A stretch of 64,000 nt of DNA from DAITBA01 sp036824005 (GCA_036824005.1 DAITBA010000002.1:210395-274394); one strand, 5' to 3'. Positions 25,043 to 32,192 are shown, numbered from the stretch's first letter. Program-made: numbers and translations. Notes: generated by a model not told the origin, from the sequence alone.

Positions 25043-26845
25043 TCATGGCCGGCTCCCGACCGGGAACGGCCAGTCCTCCACGAAGTTCAAGGGTTTTTCA
25101 ACCGGCGCAGCCGGTTCGTTCGCCGGCGTAGCCGGCGCTGGATTCGCCTTTCCCTCCGTCCTCTTCCTTCCGGCCGGCCTCGCGGGCTTCTTCTCCGCCG
25201 CCGGCGCAGCGGGGTCCGGAGCGGTTTCGGGCGCGACAGAGGCGGCGGGCGGATCGCGCAAGGCCTCGGCGTCGAGGCCGACGGCCTGGGCGAGGGCGAG
25301 GAGGGTGGCGGGGTGATCGCGCCGTCCGTAGTTAAACAGTTGGCCCTGCTCCACCTGGGTGAGGGCGTCGAGCAGGAACACCAGCACGTGGCCGATGGGC
25401 CAGCCGGCCATCGCGGCGGCGATCTTCTCCAACTCCTCCGCCTCGTCGTATTCCTCGGGCAGGGTCAGACCAAAGCGCGCCAGCAGGTCTTCGGGGAATT
25501 CGGCGATGGTGACCTCCTGGCGCAGCCAGGCCATTATGGCGATGCGCACCAGCGTGCGCGGGAAGTCGATGTCCTGCTCGCACGACATGCGCAGCATGGG
25601 CCAGAGCGCGGCCGCGAGGCGTGCGCGCCAGTCCTTCTCCGCCTCGGTGGCCTGCCGTTTCGCTTCCCGCGCCGCGCGGCCGGCCTTGAGCGCCTCGCGC
25701 TCAGTACGCTGGTCGGCTGTCTCGGGTTCCGGCGCCTCCGGATCCTCCGTGGGCTGCCAGCCTGCCTGCTTGAGCGCCTCTTCGATCGCCGTCCTCTCGG
25801 CCACTGCCACCAGCCGCTTGTTGGCGCCGGAGCTCACCTCCAGGAATGCGGCGACCGGGGCGTCCTCGCCCAGGACCTCGCGGTAGGTGCGTTCCTGCTC
25901 GTCGCCGTCGACCTCGTCGTCGAGCACGACGTAGCGATCCTCGTCGATGGACCAGAGGTGGCCAGACGGTGCGATCGTCCTCACCTCGTCGTCGCGCAGC
26001 ACCGGGATCTTGCGCTGCTCGGCCAACTCGATCAGCTGCAGATGGCGCGCGGCGCGCTTGTCCTCGAAGCATGCGGTGTCGGTGCATACGTCTGCATCGT
26101 CGCCGAGGTCGGCGAAGAGCGCCGGGTCGTTGCCGCTGCGCTTGGGGCAGTCGGCGCAGGCGCCGGCCGCGGGCACCAGCGCTGCGTCATGCAGGGGGAA
26201 GGTGGCTCGCGAGAGGCTGATCGTGAATCCGTAGCGGATGTGGTTGACGGCGCTGCGGTAGGACATGGGGCCGCCGTCGGCCTCGGTAATGTTCCTGGTG
26301 GCCTTCTTCTGCAGCCCCTCGCCGGGGATGCGCGCCACCAGCAGCGCCGTGCTGGCGTCGAGCTTGCCGGCGTAGAAGGCCTCGCGGGCGTCTCGGCACA
26401 GGGCGGTGAGCTTGAGCCGGGCGTAGACGTAGGCCTTGCTCTTGCCGATCTTGGCGGCGATCTCCTCGGCCTTGTAGCCGTGGCGCTTCATGAGCTGCTC
26501 GTAGCCCTCGGCCTCCTCGATGGGATGCACGTCGCGGCGCTGCAGGTTCTCGACGACCTGGATCTCCAGCACCTGGCGGTCGTCGAGCTCGCGCCAGAAG
26601 GCGGGGATCTCCTCCAGGCCGGCGAGCTTCGCGGCGCGCCAGCGGCATTCGCCCACCACCAGCTCGTAGAGCGGGTCGAGTCCGCGCGGATTAGGCCGCA
26701 CGGTGATGGGCTGGATGACGCCGTGGCTCTTGATGGACTCGGCGAGCTCGGCGAGATAGGTGTCATCGATGTGCTTGCGCGGGTTGCTGGCGCTGGGGCC
26801 GATGGCGGCGACGGGCAGCGTCGCGACGGCGGCTGTGGGGTGCAT
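25043..26845 (-). CDS. ParB/RepB-like partition-family protein
   Basis: A 600-residue protein. N-terminal ParB/Srx domain (about 10-110): IGPSASNPRKHID, SIKSHGVIQPITVRP and the CTP-binding box as GECRWRAAKLAG (GERRxRAA variant), then VENLQRRDVHPIEEAEGY. A KorB-like HTH follows (GYKAEEIAAKIGKSKAYVYARL). The middle holds a possible zinc site (CADCPKRSG then CTDTACF). The C-terminal half is Ala/Glu-rich and unlike plasmid ParB. No parA is in the window, so a role in regulation or phage DNA handling is more likely than partition. Confidence 0.8.
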   Translation of the reverse strand: MHPTAAVATLPVAAIGPSASNPRKHIDDTYLAELAESIKSHGVIQPITVRPNPRGLDPLYELVVGECRWRAAKLAGLEEIPAFWRELDDRQVLEIQVVENLQRRDVHPIEEAEGYEQLMKRHGYKAEEIAAKIGKSKAYVYARLKLTALCRDAREAFYAGKLDASTALLVARIPGEGLQKKATRNITEADGGPMSYRSAVNHIRYGFTISLSRATFPLHDAALVPAAGACADCPKRSGNDPALFADLGDDADVCTDTACFEDKRAARHLQLIELAEQRKIPVLRDDEVRTIAPSGHLWSIDEDRYVVLDDEVDGDEQERTYREVLGEDAPVAAFLEVSSGANKRLVAVAERTAIEEALKQAGWQPTEDPEAPEPETADQRTEREALKAGRAAREAKRQATEAEKDWRARLAAALWPMLRMSCEQDIDFPRTLVRIAIMAWLRQEVTIAEFPEDLLARFGLTLPEEYDEAEELEKIAAAMAGWPIGHVLVFLLDALTQVEQGQLFNYGRRDHPATLLALAQAVGLDAEALRDPPAASVAPETAPDPAAPAAEKKPARPAGRKRTEGKANPAPATPANEPAAPVEKPLNFVEDWPFPVGSRP

Positions 26846-26869
26846 GGTGGTTTGGCCTCCTGGTGTGGG

Positions 26870-27198
26870 TTACTTCATCCGGTGCTGCGTCACGCGCACG
26901 CCGGGGCGCTGCTTGATGACCCGGGTGCCGTCGGGCAGCGTGTCCGGGGCCGGCAGGGCGGCCGTCTCGTGGATGAAGCCGGTGCCCTTGCCGCCGGCGA
27001 TCTTCATGTGCTCGACCTCGACCTTGGCGCTGTTGATGATGGCCTGGGCCACGTCGCAGACGGCGCGGGCGCGTGCTCGCCTTCGGCCCTGGGGGCAACG
27101 ACGAGTGCGTGCAGCGCGCCGGCGACGCGGATCTGGCCGGCGTAGAAGCCGCCTTCGAACGGGGCGCCGAGGCTTGGCAGATCGGATTGTGTATGCAT
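26870..27198 (-). pseudogene. Frameshifted small phage gene
   Basis: One frame gives MHTQSDLPSLGAPFEGGFYA and continues to VVAPRAEGEH; a second frame continues ARAVCDVAQAIINSAKVEVE and ends at 26870. They overlap at 27004-27052, and both parts look like real protein, so one gene of about 105 codons seems split by a single-base change in the run GAGCACGCGCCCGCGCC. The alternative is two overlapping genes of 64 and 60 codons (27004-27198 and 26870-27052). Confidence 0.45.
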
Positions 27199-27223
27199 AA
27201 GCAGTTACTCCTCTGTGGTTTGC

Positions 27224-27445
27224 TCAAAAGGGCGGCGTGGCCCTACCGTAGAAATGACAATCGCCCGAGCCGATGCGGTGTGGGAACCAGTAGGCATCGC
27301 AGCGGCAGACCTTCTGCCATTCGCGTCTTTCGTATCGCCAGTTCCGCGCGCCGCACAGGCATTTGGGTTGCCGGATGTAATCGTCTGGTTTTCGCGCGAG
27401 TGTCCGGCGCTGGCGTCAGCGTCTGCAGCGGCAGGTGTAGCCCAC
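27224..27445 (-). pseudogene. Cys-rich small phage protein with in-frame TGA
   Basis: After an AGGTGA ribosome-binding sequence, GTG at 27445 opens MGYTCRCRR, then TGA (27416-27418), and the same frame runs 63 more codons with no usable start: PKCLCGARNWRY, VCRCDAYWFPHRIGSGDCH. The CxC and HRxGSxxC patterns resemble small zinc-binding phage proteins. Either the gene is broken or the downstream part has an unusual start. Confidence 0.4.
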
Positions 27446-27452
27446 GGGCGCT

Positions 27453-27695
27453 TCACCTGCGGCCTTCGAGGCAGGCGCGCACCCGCTCGGCGCTGGCGTT
27501 GCGCTGCGGGTCGCAGGCCGACAGGCGCGCATAGTAGTCGCGGCGCCATTGGGACTCGCGCTCGGCATGTGCGGCATCGAGGCGGGCTATGGCGCCGTAG
27601 AGCAGGACCAGGGCGAGCGCCGCGGAGAGGTTGTGGAGGGTGCGGGTGATGGTGACCATGGCGCGCAACTTGGCTCTCACCACCTCCAATACCAT
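27453..27695 (-). CDS. Small phage membrane protein
   Basis: Up to 80 residues with a single hydrophobic helix (NLSAALALVLLYGAIA) followed by a charged tail rich in Arg and Glu with two cysteines (LSACDPQRN, VRACLEGRR). An internal ATG at 27659 gives a tidier protein with the helix nearer the N-terminus. It overlaps the end of the collagen-like gene by 19 bases. In topology it looks like a small spanin- or holin-associated protein, but the context is not a lysis module, so function is left open. Confidence 0.5.
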   Translation of the reverse strand: MVLEVVRAKLRAMVTITRTLHNLSAALALVLLYGAIARLDAAHAERESQWRRDYYARLSACDPQRNASAERVRACLEGRR

Positions 27696-28120
27696 GAGGC
27701 CTGCGCCCAGGTGAGCGGCTTATCGCCGCCGGAACTCGTGCCGCCCTCAATACGCCAGCGTCCAGCGCGCGAGGTGTAGCCCAGCGCCGCGCCCTGCCCC
27801 GTGATGCCGTCATAGCGTGCCGTGCAGACGGTGGCGCCGAAATGTCCATCCGGCGCGCCGACCGTGCAGCGTGTTGCCGCCGCGACGGCGGCCTGCAGCA
27901 CGCCGCGATAGGCAGATTCGCCGGCGGGTCCGGCGGGTCCTGTAGCACCGGCCGGGCCTGGCTCGCCTGTGATGCCGGCTGTGCCCGCCGGTCCTTGCGG
28001 ACCCGCCGGGCCTGGCTGCACAACGATGACCGGTTCGGTCGCGCGAGCGATGCCCTGGGCGGCAAGGCCCATGCACACCAGGGCCAGGGCCGCGGCAAGA
28101 TGGCTCAATGCGTCTCGCAT
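27677..28120 (-). CDS. Secreted collagen-like repeat protein
   Basis: A 147-residue protein: signal peptide (SHLAAALALVCMGLAAQGIARA), then a collagen-type Gly-X-Y tract of about 13 triplets with many GPA, GPQ and GPAG units (for example GPAGATGPAGPAGES), then a C-terminal domain with two cysteines (RCTVGAPDG, TVCTARYDG) and a Trp-rich tail. Such exported collagen-like proteins are occasional phage morons. It may act at the cell surface, though anchoring is not visible. It starts within the leftward operon after the 80-residue gene. Confidence 0.7.
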   Translation of the reverse strand: MRDALSHLAAALALVCMGLAAQGIARATEPVIVVQPGPAGPQGPAGTAGITGEPGPAGATGPAGPAGESAYRGVLQAAVAAATRCTVGAPDGHFGATVCTARYDGITGQGAALGYTSRAGRWRIEGGTSSGGDKPLTWAQASWYWRW

Positions 28121-28347
28121 GTCGCCTCCTTCATCGCGGCATGGTGATTGCGCAGTGCCTCGGCGGCAATAATGTGCCGCAGCTCCTCGATGTGCCGCTG
28201 GGCGGCACACAACGCTTTGCCGGTCTGCGCCAGGGCAATCTCGCCGTCCTGGCCGAGGGATTGCCGCGCATTGGCAAGCCAGGTGACGCTCAGCGACAGC
28301 AGGCTGTTTGCCGAGTCGCGGATGTGGTCGGGCAACATATGCGTCAT
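28105..28347 (-). CDS. Small helical phage protein
   Basis: An 80-residue protein, MTHMLPDHIRDSANSLLSLS, with a run of amphipathic helix through ALCAAQRHIEELRHIIAAEA. No domain is recognised. Start ATG 28347 overlaps the lipoprotein gene stop, and its end overlaps the collagen-like gene start by 16 bases, indicating a tightly packed leftward transcript. Confidence 0.6.
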   Translation of the reverse strand: MTHMLPDHIRDSANSLLSLSVTWLANARQSLGQDGEIALAQTGKALCAAQRHIEELRHIIAAEALRNHHAAMKEATCETH

Positions 28348-28556
28348 GGCTGTGTGACCGGAGTGGTCGCGCGCGCTGCGAAATCGCGAAGAATCTGATC
28401 CATCATTGCCCGCTTGGTGGCACGGCACTGCTCGGGCTTGCCGCATCCGGTAGTGTTGCCGGGTGGCGTAGGTGCCGGTGCTACGGCATTGGTCGTGGCA
28501 CAGCCGGCGACGCAGAGACCGATCGCCAACAGGACAACAACAGCAATTCGTTTCAT
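28344..28556 (-). CDS. Small lipoprotein
   Basis: A 70-residue precursor: signal MKRIAVVVLLAIGLCVAGC with a lipobox CVAGC, then a Pro/Thr-rich mature part with two further cysteines (GCGKPEQC). It should be lipid-anchored in the cell envelope. It is the first leftward gene of the accessory block, so its promoter must lie in 28557-28783. An upstream in-frame start at 28589 would spoil the signal peptide. Confidence 0.65.
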   Translation of the reverse strand: MKRIAVVVLLAIGLCVAGCATTNAVAPAPTPPGNTTGCGKPEQCRATKRAMMDQILRDFAARATTPVTQP

Positions 28557-28697
28557 GACAATCTCCCTTTGAGAGTCCGGTTTCGTCATCTACACCTCGC
28601 GCGCCCATGTTTTGCGCGATCACGCCGCTCTGCGGCTGCCACTTGCTCTGGCTGGGTCGCCCATTGCGTGGTCATGGTGGGGCGGGTTGGATGCACG

Positions 28698-28733
28698 TTA
28701 TCAAAATGATTTCACGGAGTCAAGCAAAATGAT
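28698..28733. repeat. Possible repressor operator repeats upstream of the leftward block
   Basis: CAAAATGAT occurs twice (28701-28709, 28724-28732); the first lies in TATC-N5-GATT. Similar TATC-N5-GATA palindromes lie between the repressor and the Cro-like gene, so the prophage repressor may also act here. The rest of 28557-28783 shows nothing else. Confidence 0.35.
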
Positions 28734-28783
28734 AAACATCATCCGAACGGATGAAAGGGCGCCGCCGCAAATGGCGCTGTCGC

Positions 28784-28813
28784 TTGACGATACTAATGCC
28801 ATGCGTTAGTATC
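28784..28813 (+). promoter_or_regulatory. higBA promoter with palindromic operator
   Basis: TTGACG (28784-28789), 17-base spacer, TAGTAT (28807-28812). The perfect inverted repeat GATACTAA (28789-28796) / TTAGTATC (28806-28813) spans the promoter from the end of the -35 to the -10, the expected position for autorepression by HigA. The higB start is only seven bases on. Confidence 0.7.
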
Positions 28814-28819
28814 TAGCGC

Positions 28820-29098
28820 ATGATCGAGACGTTCAGGTGTAAGGACACGCAGGCCCTGTTTCAGGGCCTGCGGGTGGCGCGCTTCGTGAATATCGAGAAG
28901 GTGGCCATGCGCAAGCTGGCGATGCTGAAGCGGGCAGGGCGGATCGAGGATCTGCGCATCCCGCCGCAGAACTGCCTCGAGGCCCTGAAAGGCGACCGCA
29001 AGGGTCAGTGGAGCATCCGCATCAATGACCAGTGGCGGTTGTGCTTCCGCTTCGAGGCGGGCAACGCCTTCGACGTCGAGATCGTCGATTACCACTGA
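28820..29098 (+). CDS. higB: Toxin HigB (RelE superfamily)
   Basis: A 92-residue HigB-type mRNA interferase: MIETFRCKDTQALFQG, KLAMLKRAGRIEDLRIPPQN and the conserved core GQWSIRINDQWRLCFRFEAG. The family cleaves mRNA on the ribosome. As in the host-inhibition-of-growth systems, the toxin gene precedes the antitoxin. The start lies just after the operator and has little leader. Confidence 0.92.
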   Translation: MIETFRCKDTQALFQGLRVARFVNIEKVAMRKLAMLKRAGRIEDLRIPPQNCLEALKGDRKGQWSIRINDQWRLCFRFEAGNAFDVEIVDYH

Positions 29099-29112
29099 TG
29101 GAGGAAAGAGCC

Positions 29113-29424
29113 ATGGCGCGTGAAGTTCCCTATCCGACCCCGGGCGAGATCCTGCTGGAGGAATTCCTCATCCAGATGGGCATCACCCAGTACCGGCTGG
29201 CCAAGGAGATCGGCGTGCCGCAGCGGCGCATCGGCGAGATCGTGGCCGGCCAGCGGGCCATCACCGCCGATACGGCGCTGCGTCTGGCGCGCTTCTTCGG
29301 CATGTCCGAGAGCTTCTGGATCGGCCTGCAGATGGACTACGACATTGAGATGACGCGCGAGGCCATGGCCGGGGCCCTGGACAAGATTCATCCCTGGGCG
29401 CAGACGCATGCGGCGCATGCGTGA
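29113..29424 (+). CDS. higA: Antitoxin HigA (XRE family)
   Basis: A 103-residue DNA-binding antitoxin: PYPTPGEILLEEFLIQMG, then helix-turn-helix TQYRLAKEIGVPQRRIGEIVAGQRAI, then FFGMSESFWIGLQMDYDIE, all standard for HigA. GGAGGAAAGAGCC supports ATG 29113; an in-frame ATG at 29098 overlaps the higB stop and would add five residues. It neutralises HigB and should bind the palindrome at 28789-28813. Confidence 0.93.
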   Translation: MAREVPYPTPGEILLEEFLIQMGITQYRLAKEIGVPQRRIGEIVAGQRAITADTALRLARFFGMSESFWIGLQMDYDIEMTREAMAGALDKIHPWAQTHAAHA

Positions 29425-29494
29425 CGATCGATCCGTGGGTTAAGGCGGCGGGTCGTGTCCTGGAATGAGTTCGATGTGCCGGCAGGGGCGTGAC

Positions 29495-29983
29495 TCAGCG
29501 CTCCAAGATGATGCGTCTGACCAGCGCGGCTATTTCCTGCCCGCCTGCAGGTGTGCATTCCTTGTTCCAGACCTTGACGAACGCATTTCCATCACGCTCT
29601 TGCGCGAGCATCTTTCCCGCGCTGGTGAGTACTGCGCTGCTCGGCAGGATCGCGCCGTAGCTGTTTTTCGCCCGATATTCGTAGCAGGCGGTGCCGTTCG
29701 GTTTCAAAACCAGCGAAGTCAGCTCGAAGGCAAGCGGATCCTTCATCGCGCGCTTGAGAGCCAATGCTCCCGCGGCGGCGGCCTGCAATTGAGCATCACG
29801 CTTGTCTTTGTCTGCCTTTTCCTTGATCAGCTGCTCCGGCGATAGCGCGCCGAGTCGGGCCTGTTCCTGCGTCTGCCGTTCGCGTTGCTCGCTATTCGTG
29901 ATGCCGATCACGGCGCCGATGACGATCACCAGCGACAGCCAGATGAGCGGATGCACGCGGCGCTTTTTCGGGGTGTCGGACAT
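29495..29983 (-). CDS. Membrane-anchored phage protein, unknown function
   Basis: A 162-residue protein with an N-terminal basic stretch (TPKKRRVHP) and one transmembrane helix (LIWLSLVIVIGAVIGI), then a coiled region (QRERQTQEQARLG) and a soluble C-terminal domain with two cysteines (GTACYEYRAKNSYG, WNKECTPAGG). The domain KDPLAFELTSLVLKPNGTACYEYRAKN looks like a conserved envelope domain of unknown role. It lies opposite higBA and is perhaps expressed from the lysogen. Confidence 0.65.
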   Translation of the reverse strand: MSDTPKKRRVHPLIWLSLVIVIGAVIGITNSEQRERQTQEQARLGALSPEQLIKEKADKDKRDAQLQAAAAGALALKRAMKDPLAFELTSLVLKPNGTACYEYRAKNSYGAILPSSAVLTSAGKMLAQERDGNAFVKVWNKECTPAGGQEIAALVRRIILER

Positions 29984-30078
29984 GACAGATCGCTCCCTCT
30001 GTGGACGTGGAATATTGACGGATGAATTCTCGGGGGCGCCGCTCCGAAGGACAATCCACCGAACGGCTTAGCCGCGCG

Positions 30079-30321
30079 TCATGGGCTGTGTTTGCACAGG
30101 CGACCCAGTTCGTCGTCCAGTTCCGCCACCAGCGCGCGGGTGAAGAGCGGGTTCCGATAGCATTCCCCCGTGATTTCGATCACAAAGCTGCGGCCCTTGT
30201 ACATGGCCACAAGCGCGGTGCCGAGGAGCTGGCCCGCTTTCCCCTGTTGTGTAAGCGTCTCGTGGCATACGATCGTGTCGTGCGATATGCCCTCTGGCCG
30301 CAAATGGAATGGGGTCTTCAC
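30079..30321 (-). CDS. Small phage protein coupled to the repressor
   Basis: An 80-residue protein read from GTG 30321, which overlaps the repressor stop (GTGA). KTPFHLRPEGISHDTIVCHE and later LGTALVAMYKGRSFVIEITG form a compact alpha/beta protein. No domain is recognised. Because it is translated with the repressor it should be made in the lysogen and might be an immunity or exclusion factor; this is inference. Confidence 0.6.
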   Translation of the reverse strand: MKTPFHLRPEGISHDTIVCHETLTQQGKAGQLLGTALVAMYKGRSFVIEITGECYRNPLFTRALVAELDDELGRLCKHSP

Positions 30322-30884
30322 GACTCGTCCCCTTCCTTGCGCTTCTCTCTCTCCAGATCGTCCGATTTGCGTATCGCTTCGGCGATGCTCTGCCCTTTTG
30401 TCCACGTGCCGCCTGGCCCAACGTCTCCGGACGGACGACGGCGCTCTAAGGCTACTGGAATCGTTGCCGAGCGCCGTTCCGGGCCGTCATAATGGGGTGT
30501 GTGAATGTGCGCCGCCGGCTCGGCCTGAGTGCGAAGCAGTTCGTAGGCACGCCGGTTCTGTTCCGCCAGGCGCGTTGCCTGATCGATGATTTCTTGGCGC
30601 TGTTCCGGCAACAGGGCTGAAAACACGATGCTCAAGCGATCGGTATCGCCCTTGACCTCAAATTCGGACATCGCCGGCAGATCGAGCCAGCCGACGGCCT
30701 TCTTGAAGACCCCTTCAATGCGTCGAGCCAAGCGCGCGCCGATGTTGCGTGTGGGATTCTCCCCAATGATCTGACTCGCCTGCGAGTCGGACATCCCCAT
30801 CGCTTTGGCAAATTGCGCCACGCCGCCGATTTCGGCAGCAAGTCCCCTTGCTTTCGAGCGTCTCGTCTCCGCCGCTGTCGTCAT
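30318..30884 (-). CDS. Prophage repressor-like DNA-binding protein
   Basis: A 188-residue protein starting MTTAAETRRSKARGLAAEIG. The N-terminal part contains an HTH: GGVAQFAKAMGMSDSQASQIIGENPTRNIGARLARRIEG. The C-terminal part (LSIVFSALLPEQRQEIIDQAT, then a Pro/Arg-rich tail) lacks the S24 peptidase of classical CI, so it may not be inactivated by RecA cleavage. It is divergent from a Cro-like gene with palindromic sites between, the layout of an immunity switch. Confidence 0.7.
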   Translation of the reverse strand: MTTAAETRRSKARGLAAEIGGVAQFAKAMGMSDSQASQIIGENPTRNIGARLARRIEGVFKKAVGWLDLPAMSEFEVKGDTDRLSIVFSALLPEQRQEIIDQATRLAEQNRRAYELLRTQAEPAAHIHTPHYDGPERRSATIPVALERRRPSGDVGPGGTWTKGQSIAEAIRKSDDLEREKRKEGDES

Positions 30885-30904
30885 CCTGTCACTGTAACGG
30901 TTCG

Positions 30905-30960
30905 TATCATCTTGATAAATTATCAAGCAGCTTGACTTGGACCTTATCGTTTTGATACAG
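30905..30960. promoter_or_regulatory. Immunity operators and rightward early promoter
   Basis: Three sites: TATCATCTTGATA (30905-30917), the perfect palindrome CTTGATAA-a-TTATCAAG (30911-30927), and TATCGTTTTGATA (30945-30957). All share TATC/GATA halves. A promoter TTGACT (30932-30937) with ATACAG (30955-30960, 17-base spacing) faces the Cro-like gene and would be covered by the last site. Confidence 0.6.
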
Positions 30961-30967
30961 TCCGCGA

Positions 30968-31192
30968 ATGGATATGAAGACCCTTCTCCGAACAATGGCG
31001 CCGGAAGAGCGCAAGGCATTTGCGGAGCGTGCGGGGACATCGATTGCATATCTCTACCTTATAGCTGGGGGGCACCGGCGGCCAAAACCAACGACGGCGC
31101 GCAAGTGGGTCGAATTGGAGTCACGGCTTACGCTGGCAGAGTTGCGGCCTGACATTTGGGATAACCAAACCAATGTTGAGCAAGTCGATTGA
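30968..31192 (+). CDS. Cro/YdaS-like transcriptional regulator
   Basis: A 74-residue protein, MDMKTLLRTMAPEERKAFAE, with an HTH-like segment ERAGTSIAYLYLIAGGHRRPKPTTARKW. This matches the small YdaS/Cro-type regulators divergent from phage repressors. Its start is only seven bases after the proposed -10, so the leader is nearly absent. It probably turns the switch toward lytic growth. Confidence 0.7.
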   Translation: MDMKTLLRTMAPEERKAFAERAGTSIAYLYLIAGGHRRPKPTTARKWVELESRLTLAELRPDIWDNQTNVEQVD

Positions 31193-31199
31193 TCACCCA

Positions 31200-31433
31200 A
31201 TGGCTGAAAAATCCGATCCCATCGCCATCAAGAGCTACATCTCGCCCGAGGAATATCTGGCGTTCTCGGGACTGTGTGCCGATCTCGGCGTGAGCCATTC
31301 GGCGCGCATCCGCATGTTGATTAAGGAGGACATCCGCGCCCAGGCCCTGAAAGTCAAGGAAATCCATGATTTCCAGGATACCGATATCCGCGGTGCGTTC
31401 GCTAGGTCCGATTTGGGTCTAGAACGGGACTGA
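31200..31433 (+). CDS. Ribbon-helix-helix-like small protein
   Basis: A 77-residue protein from ATG 31200 (MAEKSDPIAIKSYISPEEYLAF); an upstream in-frame ATG at 31173 would overlap the Cro-like gene. A short beta segment followed by two helices (SPEEYLAFSGLCADLGVSHSARIRMLIKEDI) suggests a ribbon-helix-helix DNA binder. Likely an early regulator; target unknown. Confidence 0.55.
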   Translation: MAEKSDPIAIKSYISPEEYLAFSGLCADLGVSHSARIRMLIKEDIRAQALKVKEIHDFQDTDIRGAFARSDLGLERD

Positions 31434-31618
31434 TTCAGGCCCAAAGCGATGATGAACATGAGGCTCCTGACGAGCTGGCGAAACTCCAGCATGCGACTCC
31501 AAGAAACCTCAGAGCCGGCACCGGCAGCATGCCAGGGGCGCGTCTGTAACGCGCATCGCCATTTCCAGTCTCCCCTCCTCCTTGGGAGAAGTGAGCCGGC
31601 GCGGTTGGCCGGCTTTCG

Positions 31619-31661
31619 CCCCGCGCCGATTCCCTTCCTGGCGGCGCGGGGTTTTTCTTTT
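31619..31661 (+). terminator. Strong intrinsic terminator after the early regulators
   Basis: CCCCGCGCC (31619-31627) pairs with GGCGCGGGG (31643-31651), followed by TTTTTCTTTT. Rightward transcription from the early promoter would stop here unless antiterminated, before the primase operon. The rest of the 243-base gap 31434-31676 shows no gene. Confidence 0.8.
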
Positions 31662-31676
31662 ACACGCTGATCGCGC

Positions 31677-31757
31677 ATGCATCCCGCAGATATCGCGCTA
31701 GTCGGGATCATTCTGTGGGGCGCGCTCGCGATCGCGCTGTTCTGGTGGTGGCGATGA
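31677..31757 (+). CDS. 26-residue transmembrane microprotein
   Basis: ATG 31677 opens a 26-codon frame of one hydrophobic helix (IALVGIILWGALAIALFWWW) ending Arg-stop. Its stop overlaps the next start (ATGA), which supports real translation. Membrane microproteins are common in phages; function unknown. Confidence 0.45.
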   Translation: MHPADIALVGIILWGALAIALFWWWR

Positions 31758-31900
31758 CACAGACCTTGCGCCAGCGCCAGATCCTTGCCCAAGCGCATCG
31801 CTGGGCGGCGCGCGTGCCGGTCTGTCGCACGCAGGCAGACAAGCGGCGCTGCGTGCGCCGATTGTGCGAGCAGCTTAAGCGCCTGCTCGGGTGCTGCTGA
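31754..31900 (+). CDS. 48-residue basic protein
   Basis: MTQTLRQRQILAQAHRWAAR and so on, ending LLGCC: strongly basic and helical with four cysteines. It overlaps the microprotein stop and precedes the 96-residue gene by one base, so it appears to be part of the early right operon. Nucleic-acid binding is possible but not shown. Confidence 0.45.
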   Translation: MTQTLRQRQILAQAHRWAARVPVCRTQADKRRCVRRLCEQLKRLLGCC

Positions 31901-31901
31901 C

Positions 31902-32192
31902 ATGATGTCGTCGCCCAGACCATCAGGCGAGATCAAGCTTTGGAGCCAGGTGCTGATCCAGGCGGTGCGCGATGCCGAGGGAGGTAATAGCCAACAACGG
32001 TACGCCCTGAGTTGGCTATTCGGTCGGTCGTCGACGTTCGAGTATGTGTGTGGGATCTGGGATTGGGATCCCGATTACATCCGGCGCCGCTTGGCGCTCC
32101 GGCCATTGATGGCCGCCGCTATCCGGCGCCATGAGATGGACTATCTGCTCCCACCGCCAGCTAGAGCCCGCAGAACCCGCGCGCGCCGATGA
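31902..32192 (+). CDS. Small phage protein upstream of the primase
   Basis: A 96-residue basic protein. MMSSPRPSGEIKLWSQVLIQ, then FEYVCGIWDWDPDYIRRRL, a segment I have seen in small phage replication-module proteins. The tail is Arg-rich (PPARARRTRARR). Its last codons overlap the primase start (ATGA). Possibly an accessory of the replication complex; not established. Confidence 0.6.
   Translation: MMSSPRPSGEIKLWSQVLIQAVRDAEGGNSQQRYALSWLFGRSSTFEYVCGIWDWDPDYIRRRLALRPLMAAAIRRHEMDYLLPPPARARRTRARR

Noticed and set aside
31449..31670. A 73-codon frame between the RHH-like gene and the terminator
   Set aside because: It runs through the terminator hairpin and reads as unstructured Arg/Pro/Ser-rich sequence.
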